Below, in pieces: positions 24,265 through 34,600 of a stretch of 64,000 nucleotides of DNA. The number at the start of each line of letters is the position of its first letter. Positions within the stretch are counted from its first letter, which is position 1. Under the pieces are notes generated by a model. It saw only the letters and a program-made list of their open reading frames with translations. It was not told the origin of the DNA and searched no databases. The position numbers and the translations under genes were made by a program. The stretch covers positions 434,001 through 498,000 of the forward strand of contig OX637628.1 in assembly GCA_951802195.1 (NCBI GenBank). The letters run 5' to 3'. This DNA comes from Tausonia pullulans. Taxonomy: Eukaryota; Basidiomycota; Tremellomycetes; Cystofilobasidiales; Mrakiaceae.

Positions 24265-26015
24265 TCAATAGAAAACCGAGTCCGTGACAAACCGCTCGAC
24301 CTTCCTCCAGTCCGCGCGATCCTTGCCTCCCGCCCAGACAAACCCATCCAAGCCTGTCTCCGAGATGCCTCCATCCTTCTGACGCATCCACTCGCACCCG
24401 GGTTCGCCGTCCATTCCTCCGTCAACGAAAACGAAGCGGGTGGACCGCTCGAGAGCGTGCACGGCTGCGGCGCGAAGGAGGGTTGAGTCGGTGAGGGAGA
24501 GGACTGGGCCACCATCTGGGGTTGGCTTCGAGGGTGTCGTAGAAGGAGCGTTGGTGGAGGGGCTGTGTGCGAGAAGAGGGTTCTCGGATAGCGGCGGGAT
24601 GATGGGGAACGCCTGGGCGAGGGAGGAGGTCGGCGAAGGGGCGATGAGGGAGAGGTGGAGGAGGAGCGTCGGAATGACATTGTCGGCGAACGTCGGAAGG
24701 TTGGTAGTCGTCGAAGGGACGGGGAATGGGCTGGAGGAAGAGGCAGGATAGCGGAGGGAGAGGGTGTGGAGGAGAAAGAGGGCCTTCTTGAAGAGGTAGA
24801 CGGCTGGTTAGGTGAGGCTAATGTCAGCAAACGTCCGGGTGAAGGACAAATCATTGCGAGGCTCACGCTCTCCATCAACGATCTGGCAGTCCTGGAAGCC
24901 CGGGATGGTCCTAACGAGTCGCTCGACAAAGTACTCGGACTTCTCCGTGTCCGAACCACCCTTCTTGTCGCCCTCGAAAAGAATGTCCTTGACGAGCGCT
25001 CCAAGGCTCTGATATCCGGCCTTGAGAAGAACCTCGCCTGTCTCGTGGAGGAGACCAACCGTGAGGTCGACCATCTCGGCGAGACGGCCGCCCTTCTCGC
25101 CAACGACGATGCCCTTCATGGTCTCATGCTCGCGCTCCGTCATGAGCGGGAGGCCACCCATGAGAGAGGCGACCTCGGCTTCAGTAATGGTGGAGAAGGC
25201 CTTAGCTCCTAGGAGGTATTTCTCCGTCGAAGACAGGAAGAGTGACATAAGAAAGAAGCGGATGGCTAGGAAATGAAAGCAAGCAAAGGTGTCAGGGGGG
25301 CGGTGGCGCTCATGGGACCGATGACTCACTGTCAAAGGTGCCACGCTGTACAGCCTTGTGAAGCGGAGCCCGGAACGAGGAGAAGCCGTTGAGAAGGGCG
25401 AGGCAGGAGAGAAAATTGAGCTCCGACTCGTCGTCCGGGAAGGCCAGCGGGAAGCCTGCGTGGCCGTGAGCTTGGGAGAGCCGGACGTAAGTCGCCTGGT
25501 CGATGGAGAGGAGAAAGGCCTTGATAGCCTCATCGGTGATCTGTAATGGCAAGCCGGACAAGGAGTCAGTGGGTCTGCGCGTAGTGTGACGAGCGATAAG
25601 TGAGAGGGCAAGCTGAGCCCGTCTCTGTGGTGGTCCAGGCGTAGCGGCCACCACCACTTCGCTCCCCCTCAAACCTCAGAAAACTCGGAGAGGCCAATGT
25701 CCCATTTTAACGTCCGGTATAGTTGAAAGCTCGGAAGGCGTGTCTCAAAGTGTTTCGGAATAGTGGCAACCTCGAGCTGCGCCCTCCTCACCCTCCCCTT
25801 CACGCCGCCGCTGCCAGGGCTCAATTGAGCCGAAACGCGGCCTGGACAGGTCACCAAGTAAGGAAGTTGGAGAGCACACATGGGCTGCATCGAAGATAGA
25901 TGAGACCTTCATAGCTCACCTGGATCTGCGCTCTCTTGACGGCGGCCTCGCAAGACGACCGAACGGACGCAATGAAGGTGCCCGAGGGCGGGAGTGGGAC
26001 CTTCGTGACGGGCAT
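24265..26015 (-). CDS. QNG1: Queuosine 5'-phosphate N-glycosylase/hydrolase (Qng1, DUF2419)
   Basis: Qng1 (DUF2419, human C9orf64) releases queuine from queuosine 5'-phosphate so that it can be reused by tRNA-guanine transglycosylase. Four exons fit: 26015-25920, 25540-25330, 25265-24867 and 24803-24265, giving 414 residues, close to fungal relatives. Recognisable blocks in order are SVRSSCEAAVKRAQIQ, ESELNFLSCLALLNGFSSFR followed by APLHKAVQRGTFDTIRFFL, GEKGGRLAEMVDLTVGLLHE, TIPGFQDCQIVDGEPVYLFK, LPTFADNVIPTLLLHL, and a tail ending KVERFVTDSVFY. The LNF and LPxFADNVxPxxL stretches are typical of the family. Intron 1 is 379 nt, unusually long here; an extra exon within it is possible, though residues on either side join naturally. 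It converges with RasGEF (227-bp gap) and diverges from the Rab gene. Confidence 0.85.
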
Positions 26016-26375
26016 CTGTACGGGAGGTAAGGAAAGTTGGGAGGGAGGAGTCGAGGACCCGAATATCGAATGGATTAGGGTGGTGGTCAGAGGGAGCTGA
26101 TGGAGACTTGGAGGAGTGACTCGAATCGTTTGAGTGGATGTCGTGTTGTGCGTCGTCAAGCGCAAGACTCCGATGTCTCGAGAGGGTGCAGTAATAATTA
26201 TCGATCAATCTCACCCACACTAAGCTGTATCCATCCTGATGTCTCGAGAAAGTAAACCATAAGAAGAACAAAGGCATCATCATCGTCAAGTCGAGGTTCG
26301 GGCTCGTGCGAGATCTCTGACCTTCCCTCTTCCTTCCATTAACCTCCATCACTCGATCCGTTCTCGGCCCCTCGA
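26016..26375. promoter_or_regulatory. Divergent promoter, QNG1 / Rab7-like gene
   Basis: A 360-bp interval separates the two start codons and must serve both genes. An AT-richer patch lies around 26186-26230. No named binding site was recognised. Confidence 0.45.
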
Positions 26376-28324
26376 ATGATCTCGTCCTCTGCCCTGGTGA
26401 GCCTGGCTGAGTATGCTCGTACTCACTCTGTCACTTGCTCTTGCTAAGCCAGTTCCCACAGCCTGATGGCGACAGATCGCCTCCCTCAGCGTCAGCCCCG
26501 GACGAGCCCGTCGCGTCGAGGACTCGCTCCATCAAGGTCGTCATCATCGGTGACTCTGGGTGAGCAGCTAGGCCGAGACATAATCTATACGCTCCTACAG
26601 ACTGATGTGGTTCTTTCGACTCAGGACGGGCAAGACGAGTCTGCGAAACCAGGTGAGGAATGAAACATCGCCTTCGACCGACCGACCACCTCATTCATAC
26701 ACGCTCTTGACTTCGACGCTGACATGCCCTACAATTTCCTGCTGCCAACAGTACCTCACAAAACGCTTCAGCCAGTCGTATAAGGCCACTATAGGCTGTG
26801 ACTTTGTCACGGCGTTCGTCCCGCTCTCCCCCGAGACGACCGCCACGCTCTCCATCTGGGACACGGCTGGCCAGGAGCGGTTCGCCTCGCTCTCGACAGC
26901 CTTCTTTCGAGGCTCGGACGCGGCAATATTGGTCTACGACGTGACCAAGCCCGAGACGCTAGCAAACCTTCGGCGGTGGTTCGGCGTGTTCGAGGACAGG
27001 TGCCCGGTCGAGGGGCTCGAGGGCAAGCGGCGGTTCTGCTTCCTCGTCGTCGGCAATAAGGGCGACCTTGCCTCTACGCTGGACAGTGGTAGTGGCCATC
27101 TTAACGATTTCAATATAGTCAAGGAGGAAGACGCTCGGGCGCTCTTCAACGAGCTCATTCCACCCAGGCCGCAGCCACCTTCGTCTCCTTCCTCAGCCCC
27201 CGCCGATCCCTCCGCCTCCTCCGCTCCTCATTCTTTCAGCGACAGCTCGTCCAATCAAGGGTCTTCTTCGCCCTCATCTGCCTTCTCGTCCGCCCTCAAC
27301 TCGGTCACGACGAGAATCCGAAGCTTCTCGTCCGCAACTCCGACCGCTCGCGCCTCTTCGCCGGGCCCCTCCTCCTCGTCCCATCATCTCGTCAGTAGTG
27401 GTGCTGTTCCAGCGCCGTCCTCCCCATCGACCTCTTCTGCACCTCAAGATGTCCACAGCTCCACCCTGGCTTCCATTGAGATCGTCAGTTCCCCTCCGGC
27501 CTCTGGGCCATCGACCCTTACGACGACGACCTCGATCTACCACGACGCCCTCTCCTCCTTCTGCGACCCGTCCACTTCAAGCCCTAGGCAGAACGGCAGC
27601 GCCTCCAACCCCGTGTTCCCACCACCGTCGTCGATCTACAGCTTTTCGACCGCCCGCTCGGATGGCTCGTCGGCCTGCGGCAGTGGTCCCCGACCTACCT
27701 CACCCGTCAACAGCTCCGCCCTCCCCTCTGTCTTCTCTTCATCTTCCCCTCTCTCGACTTCGCCAGCCGGAGCTGGAGGGTTCCCCAAGTGGGACCTGCG
27801 ATTATCGTCTAAGCGAGCAGCCTCCATTGCGAGCATGTCGTCATCGCTGGGTTCATCGACGTCGACGATCCGGCCGGCGAACGCCCAGCCGAGGTCAACA
27901 TCGAGGTCGCGACCGAGGAAAGCATCCGGTGGAAGCTCGCTGCGCCCGAAGATGACGGACCATGGACCAAGAGGGGAGGCCTCGACGGAAGACCCCCTGG
28001 GTGCGTATCGCGAGATCCTACCCGCAAACCATCACGCAAGGGCTGACTTACGCCGCCACCCTTATCTCTCTCGTAGCTCACCCGGCTGCGGTAGTGTTGG
28101 AACCACCAGCAGAGTACCCAGCTTTTTTCCCCTTCGTTTCTGCCAAGACGGGCGCCGGTGTCCCCGAGCTGTTTGAGTATATCGCTCGGCGGGTCGTTGA
28201 GCAGTGGGAATGGGAAGAGAGTGGTGCTGGGTCCGAGTGGGGTGGATGTGGCGTCGATGATGGCGAAGGGGTTGATCTGGGCGGCGGGAAGGGGAAGAAG
28301 AAGATGATGGGAGGATGTTGCTGA
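26376..28324 (+). CDS. Rab7-like small GTPase with a large insertion before the G5 motif
   Basis: Rab GTPases direct vesicle traffic; this one most resembles Rab7/Ypt7 of the late endosome and vacuole. Exons are 26376-26396, 26453-26559, 26625-26652, 26752-28000 and 28077-28324, giving 550 residues against about 205 for a normal Rab. Motifs are intact: P-loop GDSGTGKT (40-47), QYLTKRFSQSYKATIGCDF (switch I), IWDTAGQERF (switch II), AAILVYDVTKPETLANL, GNKGD (153-157), and, only at 490-492, SAK within VSAKTGAGVPELFEYIARR. About 290 Ser/Pro/Thr-rich residues sit between G4 and G5, where a canonical Rab has about 30 residues in all. The tail is KKKMMGGCC, a dicysteine end suited to geranylgeranylation. 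G4 is NKGD rather than the commoner NKxDL with an acidic or polar x, still an NKxD match. The first exon is only seven codons. Confidence 0.85.
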
Positions 28325-28637
28325 GCAAGCTTCAGCTCTGCCCTTTTGTCCGCTGGGAAATGTGATTTTCTTTTCATGTTTGTCTCAATGAGAGTGGTAA
28401 TGAAGTGATGCCTGGTCGTCAAGGGGGCGAAAGAAAGTCGTCACGTTCTTGACTGGCCGTCGCGTCCTCGACCTGAGGGGGAGGAGACGCAACGTCAACA
28501 AGCCTCTGACCGCGACTCTCCTTTCCCCCGTACACCCGCTCATACCGCGCCGGCGTTCCCCGACCACTTTCGGCACGCTTTGACACATAGTTCACTCATC
28601 CATCCATCCATCCGACCATTCTCCGGCTCCAACACCC
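28325..28637. promoter_or_regulatory. Intergenic region, Rab7-like / coiled-coil gene
   Basis: A 313-bp interval containing the Rab gene terminator and the promoter and leader of the next gene. A short CATC tetranucleotide repeat (about four and a half units) lies near 28597-28613. Nothing else was recognised. Confidence 0.4.
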
Positions 28638-31365
28638 ATGCCCGCCGCTGCCAGCAGCTCGCCTCGGCGGCTGCCCTTGTTCTCCCCCCCTCGCCCACTC
28701 GACGCCTCCCCCGTCCGTGATCCGAACTCCATCCCTCTCGCCCCCTCCACGCCAGCGCCTCAGCGTGCCCGGCTCGACAATCTTGAGCAGCAGATTGAGA
28801 AGCTCATTGCTCAGCGCCACCAGATGGAGCGCAAGCACCGGGGCGAGCTCGCTGCTGTTAAGAGAGACTTGGCGGATGCCGTTGGCGAGAAGGAGGATTG
28901 GAAAGTGAAGGCTCATGAGGGCTCTGGGAAGGCTGGGGCTTTAGAAAGGTGTAAGCGGGAAGGGGAGGAGATGAGGCAGGATGTGAGTCAAGTCGAATCC
29001 ATTTGAGCAGGGGAGGAGGAAGATAGTGGAACGCGCCGACGCGTCGCACGGCTACTGGTACTGACGTCTCTGTCCGAACTCCAGCTTCTCGACGCGCAGG
29101 ATCTGATAGAGAAGCAGGCCCGGCTTGTCCTTCTCGAGGAGCAGCTTGTCGCTGAGCGACTCCGTGAGGAGCTACGCCAGGCCCAGGAGGGGACAGGTAT
29201 GTATGCACGCACGCGATTCCTGTCTATTCGCGTTCTGACACGCGTCCCTTGGCACAAAAGTCATGCGGAACCACAAGCTCTCGCGCTTCCTTTCCAACGA
29301 GAAGGCCCTCCAGCGTGAGATTCGCTCCCTCACGCACTCGCGAGACGTCCTTGCCGTGAGTTTGATCCAGCGGACAACGCTTCTCCCTCTCCTACGCTGA
29401 CCCTGCCCTTCTCTACCCCAGGCGGACCTCAAGACCCTTGACTCCAACTATCGCGCACAAGAAACCGCCTTCCAGAAGGCTCTCCGCGTCCAAGCCACCC
29501 TCTCGAGCGAGATCGAAGCCACCCAGACCAAGCTCAGCCGACTCGACCGCAAAGGGTCAGACGAGCACTCAAAGCTTGCCACTGAGCTCGCTGAAGCTGA
29601 GGTTTGTTCAAATTCTACTTGCCCGCCTCGCCTGCCGCGATTGAACACTCGTCTTGCTATTCACAGAGAAAAATCTCCTCTCTCCACTCGATCAAGGATG
29701 ATCTGACCCTCAAGGCCGAGAGCCAGACGGAACAGATCGACAAGCTTAAGTCCAAGGTTGCCCGCCTCTCGTCAGCCTCGGAGGACGCGGAGAAGAAGTG
29801 GCTCAAGACTGAGAAGCAGTGGCTCAAGCGGGAGCAGGATTGGACCGAGCGCGAGCAGGGGTATGCGCAGCAGATTGAGGAGTTGGGTGCTGAGTTGGAG
29901 AGGAGTCGGAATAAGGAGAGGAAGACGAGAGAAAGAGTGAGTCAAGCGTCCTTGCGACTCGCTGGCGATAACGTGGGAGCTGACGTGTCTCGTTGACTAG
30001 TTCACAAGCGACAAGGATGGCGTTGTTAGCTCGTTGCGAGCGGATCTTAAGGAGCGCGAGGACGAAGTCCTTCAGCAGGTTGAGGAAACCCGGAAGGCGA
30101 TCTCCCGCATTCGCGACCAGGAGCACGACATTCACAACTTCAAGGTTCGCCTGCGATCTCTTGTTCTTTCCTTCCTTTGCCTGGCTTATCATAGTCCTAT
30201 CGACCGAGCAGAAGACTATCGCGATCCTAAAGGCCGACCGCCACTCCGCCACTACCGTCGAGCCCAACTTCTCGCCCCCGCCATGCTCACCCGGCCCTGC
30301 CGCCGCTTTTCCCAAGAAATCCAAGCCCTCCACGACGACGGCTCCCAAGGCAAGCTCGTCTAAACCCCCACCTCTATCGAAGGCGAAGAGGTCCAAGCCG
30401 AGGGAACCGACGCCAGAGGAGGATGAGGAAGCCGAGGACTTCAGCGAGCAACTGCGTGGGGTCGCTTCAAAATCTGGAGGATTCGACAGCGACGACGACA
30501 ACGAGGATGAGGAGGAGACGGCGGCGGCTGCGAGGGCTACGGTGGCGGCGAAGAGTAAAGGGAAGGGCAAGGCGAGGGCCACTGTAGGTGGTAACTCGAT
30601 CTCATTCCTTTTGTCGGACCAATGCTGACGCTCATCTATTTGTTGAAAGCTGGGTGAGACGGAGCGAGAGCAGGATGCCGTCGATGATACGTCTAGTCTC
30701 AAGCCGAAACCCCGATACAATACGACTGTTGCCTCGCCCGAGGCTGCTGAATTTGCGGAGGTTGAGGAAGTCGCCCTCAAGGTGCGCATGCTTCCGTACT
30801 CCCGTTCATGTGATGATGCTGACGAAGACCCTGGTCCGGTGCTCCCAGATCAAGAAGAAGAAACCTCGAACGAGTTCAGATGACGATGAGGCGGCTGATC
30901 CGCCAGCCAAGGTGAGCAAGTCGCTCAATTTCCCTCTCCTGGATGATCGACTGACGATCAATGTTTGTTTCCTCTCCTTCCCCAAGCCGGTCAAAAAGTC
31001 CAAGACTGCCTTGTCCTCGACTACGATCACAGCCGCCAAGCGCAAAACGACCGCTGCGATGGATGCGCCCCTACCAACCGCAAAGATCAAAAAAGCCGCT
31101 CCTCCAGAGCCGGAAGCTGACGCAGCTTCAGTGAGCCCGGTGGCCGCGGAGAAGAAGAAGAAACGCAAACTCTTTGGCGGAATCAAGAGGCCTGATATGA
31201 ACTTTGTTCCTGAGGTGCGTCGCTCAAGGTAGCGAGGGACAAAGGACGCGCTGCGAGGCTGACGAACTCTCCTTCATGTGACAGGATGGAGGGCTGCTCG
31301 GTAGCCTGGCTGTGTTAAGTCCAATCAAGACCTCGACAGCGCCGTTGCCCAAGCGGCTGCGTTGA
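28638..31365 (+). CDS. Coiled-coil, basic nuclear-type protein of unknown function
   Basis: Not assigned to a family. Eleven exons fit in phase: 28638-28982, 29085-29196, 29261-29355, 29422-29601, 29667-29936, 30001-30144, 30212-30583, 30650-30781, 30849-30911, 30987-31214 and 31285-31365, giving 673 residues. Residues about 45-390 are an almost unbroken heptad-rich, highly charged coiled coil (for example LDNLEQQIEKLIAQRHQMER and KWLKREQDWTEREQGYAQ). The second half has acidic patches, Lys-rich clusters (KKKKP, EKKKKRKLFGG) that look like nuclear localisation signals, and many SP/TP sites. The C-terminus, FGGIKRPDMNFVPEDGG then LGSLAVLSPIKTSTAPLP, looks like a short conserved motif. Such architecture is common in spindle-pole and kinetochore proteins, but I cannot name it. 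It converges with POL1 across 239 bp. Confidence 0.75.
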
Positions 31366-31604
31366 GGTGGTTTCGGTGGTTCGGTTCGTTCTTGGATTTG
31401 GTTTTATTCTGTGGTTTTGTTTTTTTCCTCTCTTCAAGTGGTTGGTCCCGGTCTGCCCTGCCCACCCTGTAATGATGTATACAGTTCAAGGAGAATAGAG
31501 ACGGGCAAGCATCGAACAACTCAAGGTAAAGGCAAGGAAAGAAGAGCGTAACACATCACTAAATAAGACCAGGGAGGAACAAAAGCGTAGCAAGAGAAGA
31601 GAAA

Positions 31605-34600
31605 TCACGAGGAGTTCGCCATGAAGGAAAATATCGATGACATCTCGACGCAGCCCCGGCCGTTCTTGGCGAGGTGCTTCTCGACGACCGCCTTGAGTGC
31701 GTTCAGCGTTGGCGCATTCGTGTCAGCGAGCGCGGTAACAGTTTCTGCGAGAGCCGATCCGAAAGCAAATCAGTAAGAGAGCTGCAGAGGGGAAGAGAGC
31801 GGACATCAATGACAAACGAACCCTTCCGAGTGACGTTGCTCTCGACGGCCGCCTTGGCCCTCTGGATGTCGAAAAGCGAAAGGTAATACAGCAGTTGGGT
31901 GTAGAGCACCGCGTCCGTGTACTGAGAATAATAAGGAGGCCGCTGTCAGTCACTGAGGCTCTCTACTGGAAGAGAGCGCGGCAACTCACCTGAAGATGGA
32001 CCTGGCCTCGGCAGTCCTTGACCATGCACCGCCGGCCGTAGACACCTAAGGCTCGCGTCGTTGTTGCACAGGACGGGTCATCGCAGACAAGGACAGATTC
32101 GTAGTACTTGGAAATGTGGGCCCGGATTTGCAGCTCAAGCTGAACCGACAGCGAGGGAACCTTCATTTCCGCGGAACACTCGGGACATTGCACGCCGGTG
32201 GGCTTGATCACTTGGGCCTGCAAATCACACACCAGAGCAATTAGAGAAGGGCTCGGCGTCCTCAGGCAGGGAAGAGGCATAAATACCGTATCGTTGAGGA
32301 GTCCACCAAAGACGGTGGTGGCGTCGCACGACTGGCAGCGGATCTCGAAATTGGATGCCTCGGCGAAGCGCTCCTTGTCCGAGATCTGAGAGCCGAGCGT
32401 GTGGTACTCACGCTCGACATCGCCAGGCTGGCGGACCGCGTAGCGTTCGGGATCGAGGCCTAGAAAGGAGTACGCTTGGTGTCAATGTCGATGTATGCAA
32501 GAGAGAGGGAAGGCGACGACGTACCGAGGCACTCGGCGAGACGAGCCTTGTCTGTTCCCTCAATTGGGTCGCACAGACGCTCGATCGGAGGAAGAACCTG
32601 GAGCGCAAGATAGTACTCCATGTCTAAACGAGACAGAAAAGGATGTCAGGCTTGATTCAAACGGCGCGATCTCGAGAAGAAGATTGCTCACCGATCTTGA
32701 GCTCTGGGTTCTTACGGATCTCGTCCGGGTGGAAGGCCCGGTCAGCCTGGCCAGACTTGGCCGACTTTCCGTCCGCTCCGAGGCAAAAGATGTACTGTAC
32801 GACGTCACCAGCCTTGGCGCTGCCTCCGCGCTCTCGGATGCGGAGGGCGACCTGGACCTGAGGCTGCGATTTGGCGTCTGGATAGTCCTCGGGGTTCTTT
32901 CCAAGACGCTGATGAAGAGACCAGAGTCAGCAATCGGCTGAGAAGGCATATGTGGAGACTGAACGGACCTTGTTGATAATATAATCGTCAAGGTCGACTT
33001 TATTCTCGCGGACTTTCTCGCCGACCGAGGTGAGGTAGTCGTGGACCTTCTGGATGCAGACTTCAGTCGGCTCGCCAGAGAGTATGCGTTCGAGAACGTA
33101 TCTGGGAGGAGCGAATGTCAGCGCGAGGGTTTCGCAAGAGATAAGACGGGGGGGAACGTACTGAGAGACATCCTTTGAGAGCTTGCAGAACTCTCGACGC
33201 TTCATGTCGAGACCCTTGACCTCCATGCTGGACGAGCCGTCGGGGCCAACCTTGACGGCGGCGTACTTCTTCTTCTGAAGAAGGAGAAGCCGCTGGAAGG
33301 TGCCGTCGAGGTCAATTTCGAGCAATTTGTATTTATCGTTTACCTGCTTCTTGAAGATATTGGCAAGCTTCATCGCCTCGGCGTAGTCGGTGACGTTAGA
33401 GTTGACAAAGACTGAGTCGGTATCTCCGTAAACAACCTTGTGATGGAGTGGGCTCAGTGGTTGAAGATTTAGGAAGAGGGAACATCTGGAAAGTCGACTC
33501 ACGTCGAGTTGAATGCTCTCGGCAAGCTCCTTGGTGCTCGTCAGGATCTCTCGTCCCTTGAATGTCGTTAAGGTTGCGAGAGGTCGAGCGTAGAAGCGCG
33601 AGTATTCGAAACCGAGACATCCGTACATCGAGTTGGCGGTGAGCTTGAGGGCGAGCTGACGGATATCGTACTGAGGAAAGAGCGGGGGTTAGCCGGTCGA
33701 CTCTCATCATTCAGTCCAGCAATAATGATCTTACCTGCGCCATGAGAAGCGGGGTGACGCTTTTGCCCTTCATGAGGCCCTTGACCTCACGACGCCGGTT
33801 GACGAGGTTGGCAATGATCCTAGGGAGCACGCCCTGGCCGACCTCCTGCGAAGGTACATCAGGAATTTTTTCGCTTCCATCGGACTAGGGAAACAAGTGT
33901 CAGTATGCATGTCGAGACCAGCGTCCACATTCCGCTTACGTCTTCCTCCGTGATTACCGAGATGGTCGTAAAGTCGATGTTGTACTCCTGGATGATGCTC
34001 GGATACAGACTGTTGAAGTCCATGACGAGGACAAACTTGTCCCAGAGGCCGCGCTTTGGCTCAAAGACGAGTCCTCCCTTGAACTTGTCACGCTTGCCAC
34101 CGGCCTTACCCCCGCCGGTCGACATCGCCGCGCTGTTGCCCTCCTCGACCTCGGCCTTGATGAGAGCAGCTCTATTTTTACCCTGAAACTTGTCCGGGCA
34201 GATATACTTGAGGCGATGGAACTCATGTAGTAGAATGTACTCATTGCGTTCGGCGCGTCCTCCATTGAGCGTGCGGTTCCTGATCGAACGTTCGGTCAGC
34301 GCATAGGCTAAAACAATCACCGGGCATAACGTACCAGGAATTTCCGGCGAGCGTCGTGAGTTGCTTGGTGAGCGGCATGATCTGAACCTTGGCCGCGATA
34401 GCCATTTGGAAGAAGGCGTCGATCTCGCAGTGCCGGACAAAACGGATGAGCCGATCAGGCGAAGAGACGGTGTCGTCAAAGAACGTGTGCGTGTCGTCCG
34501 GGTCGATGTCCTCGCGATTGATCTTGAGGTGCGTACCGCACATCTCGGTAAGCGACCACGTCGTAGATGAAATCATCATCTAAGCAGCCCCAGCGTCAGT

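Noticed and set aside
24204-25103. 299-codon minus-strand frame overlapping the Qng1 gene
   Set aside because: Wrong frame relative to the family-matching exons; a codon-bias shadow rich in Ser and Arg.
27961-28076. Rab insertion as an artefact of an unspliced intron
   Set aside because: The real intron (28001-28076) is recognised and removed. The insert itself is one uninterrupted frame of about 280 codons within a single exon.
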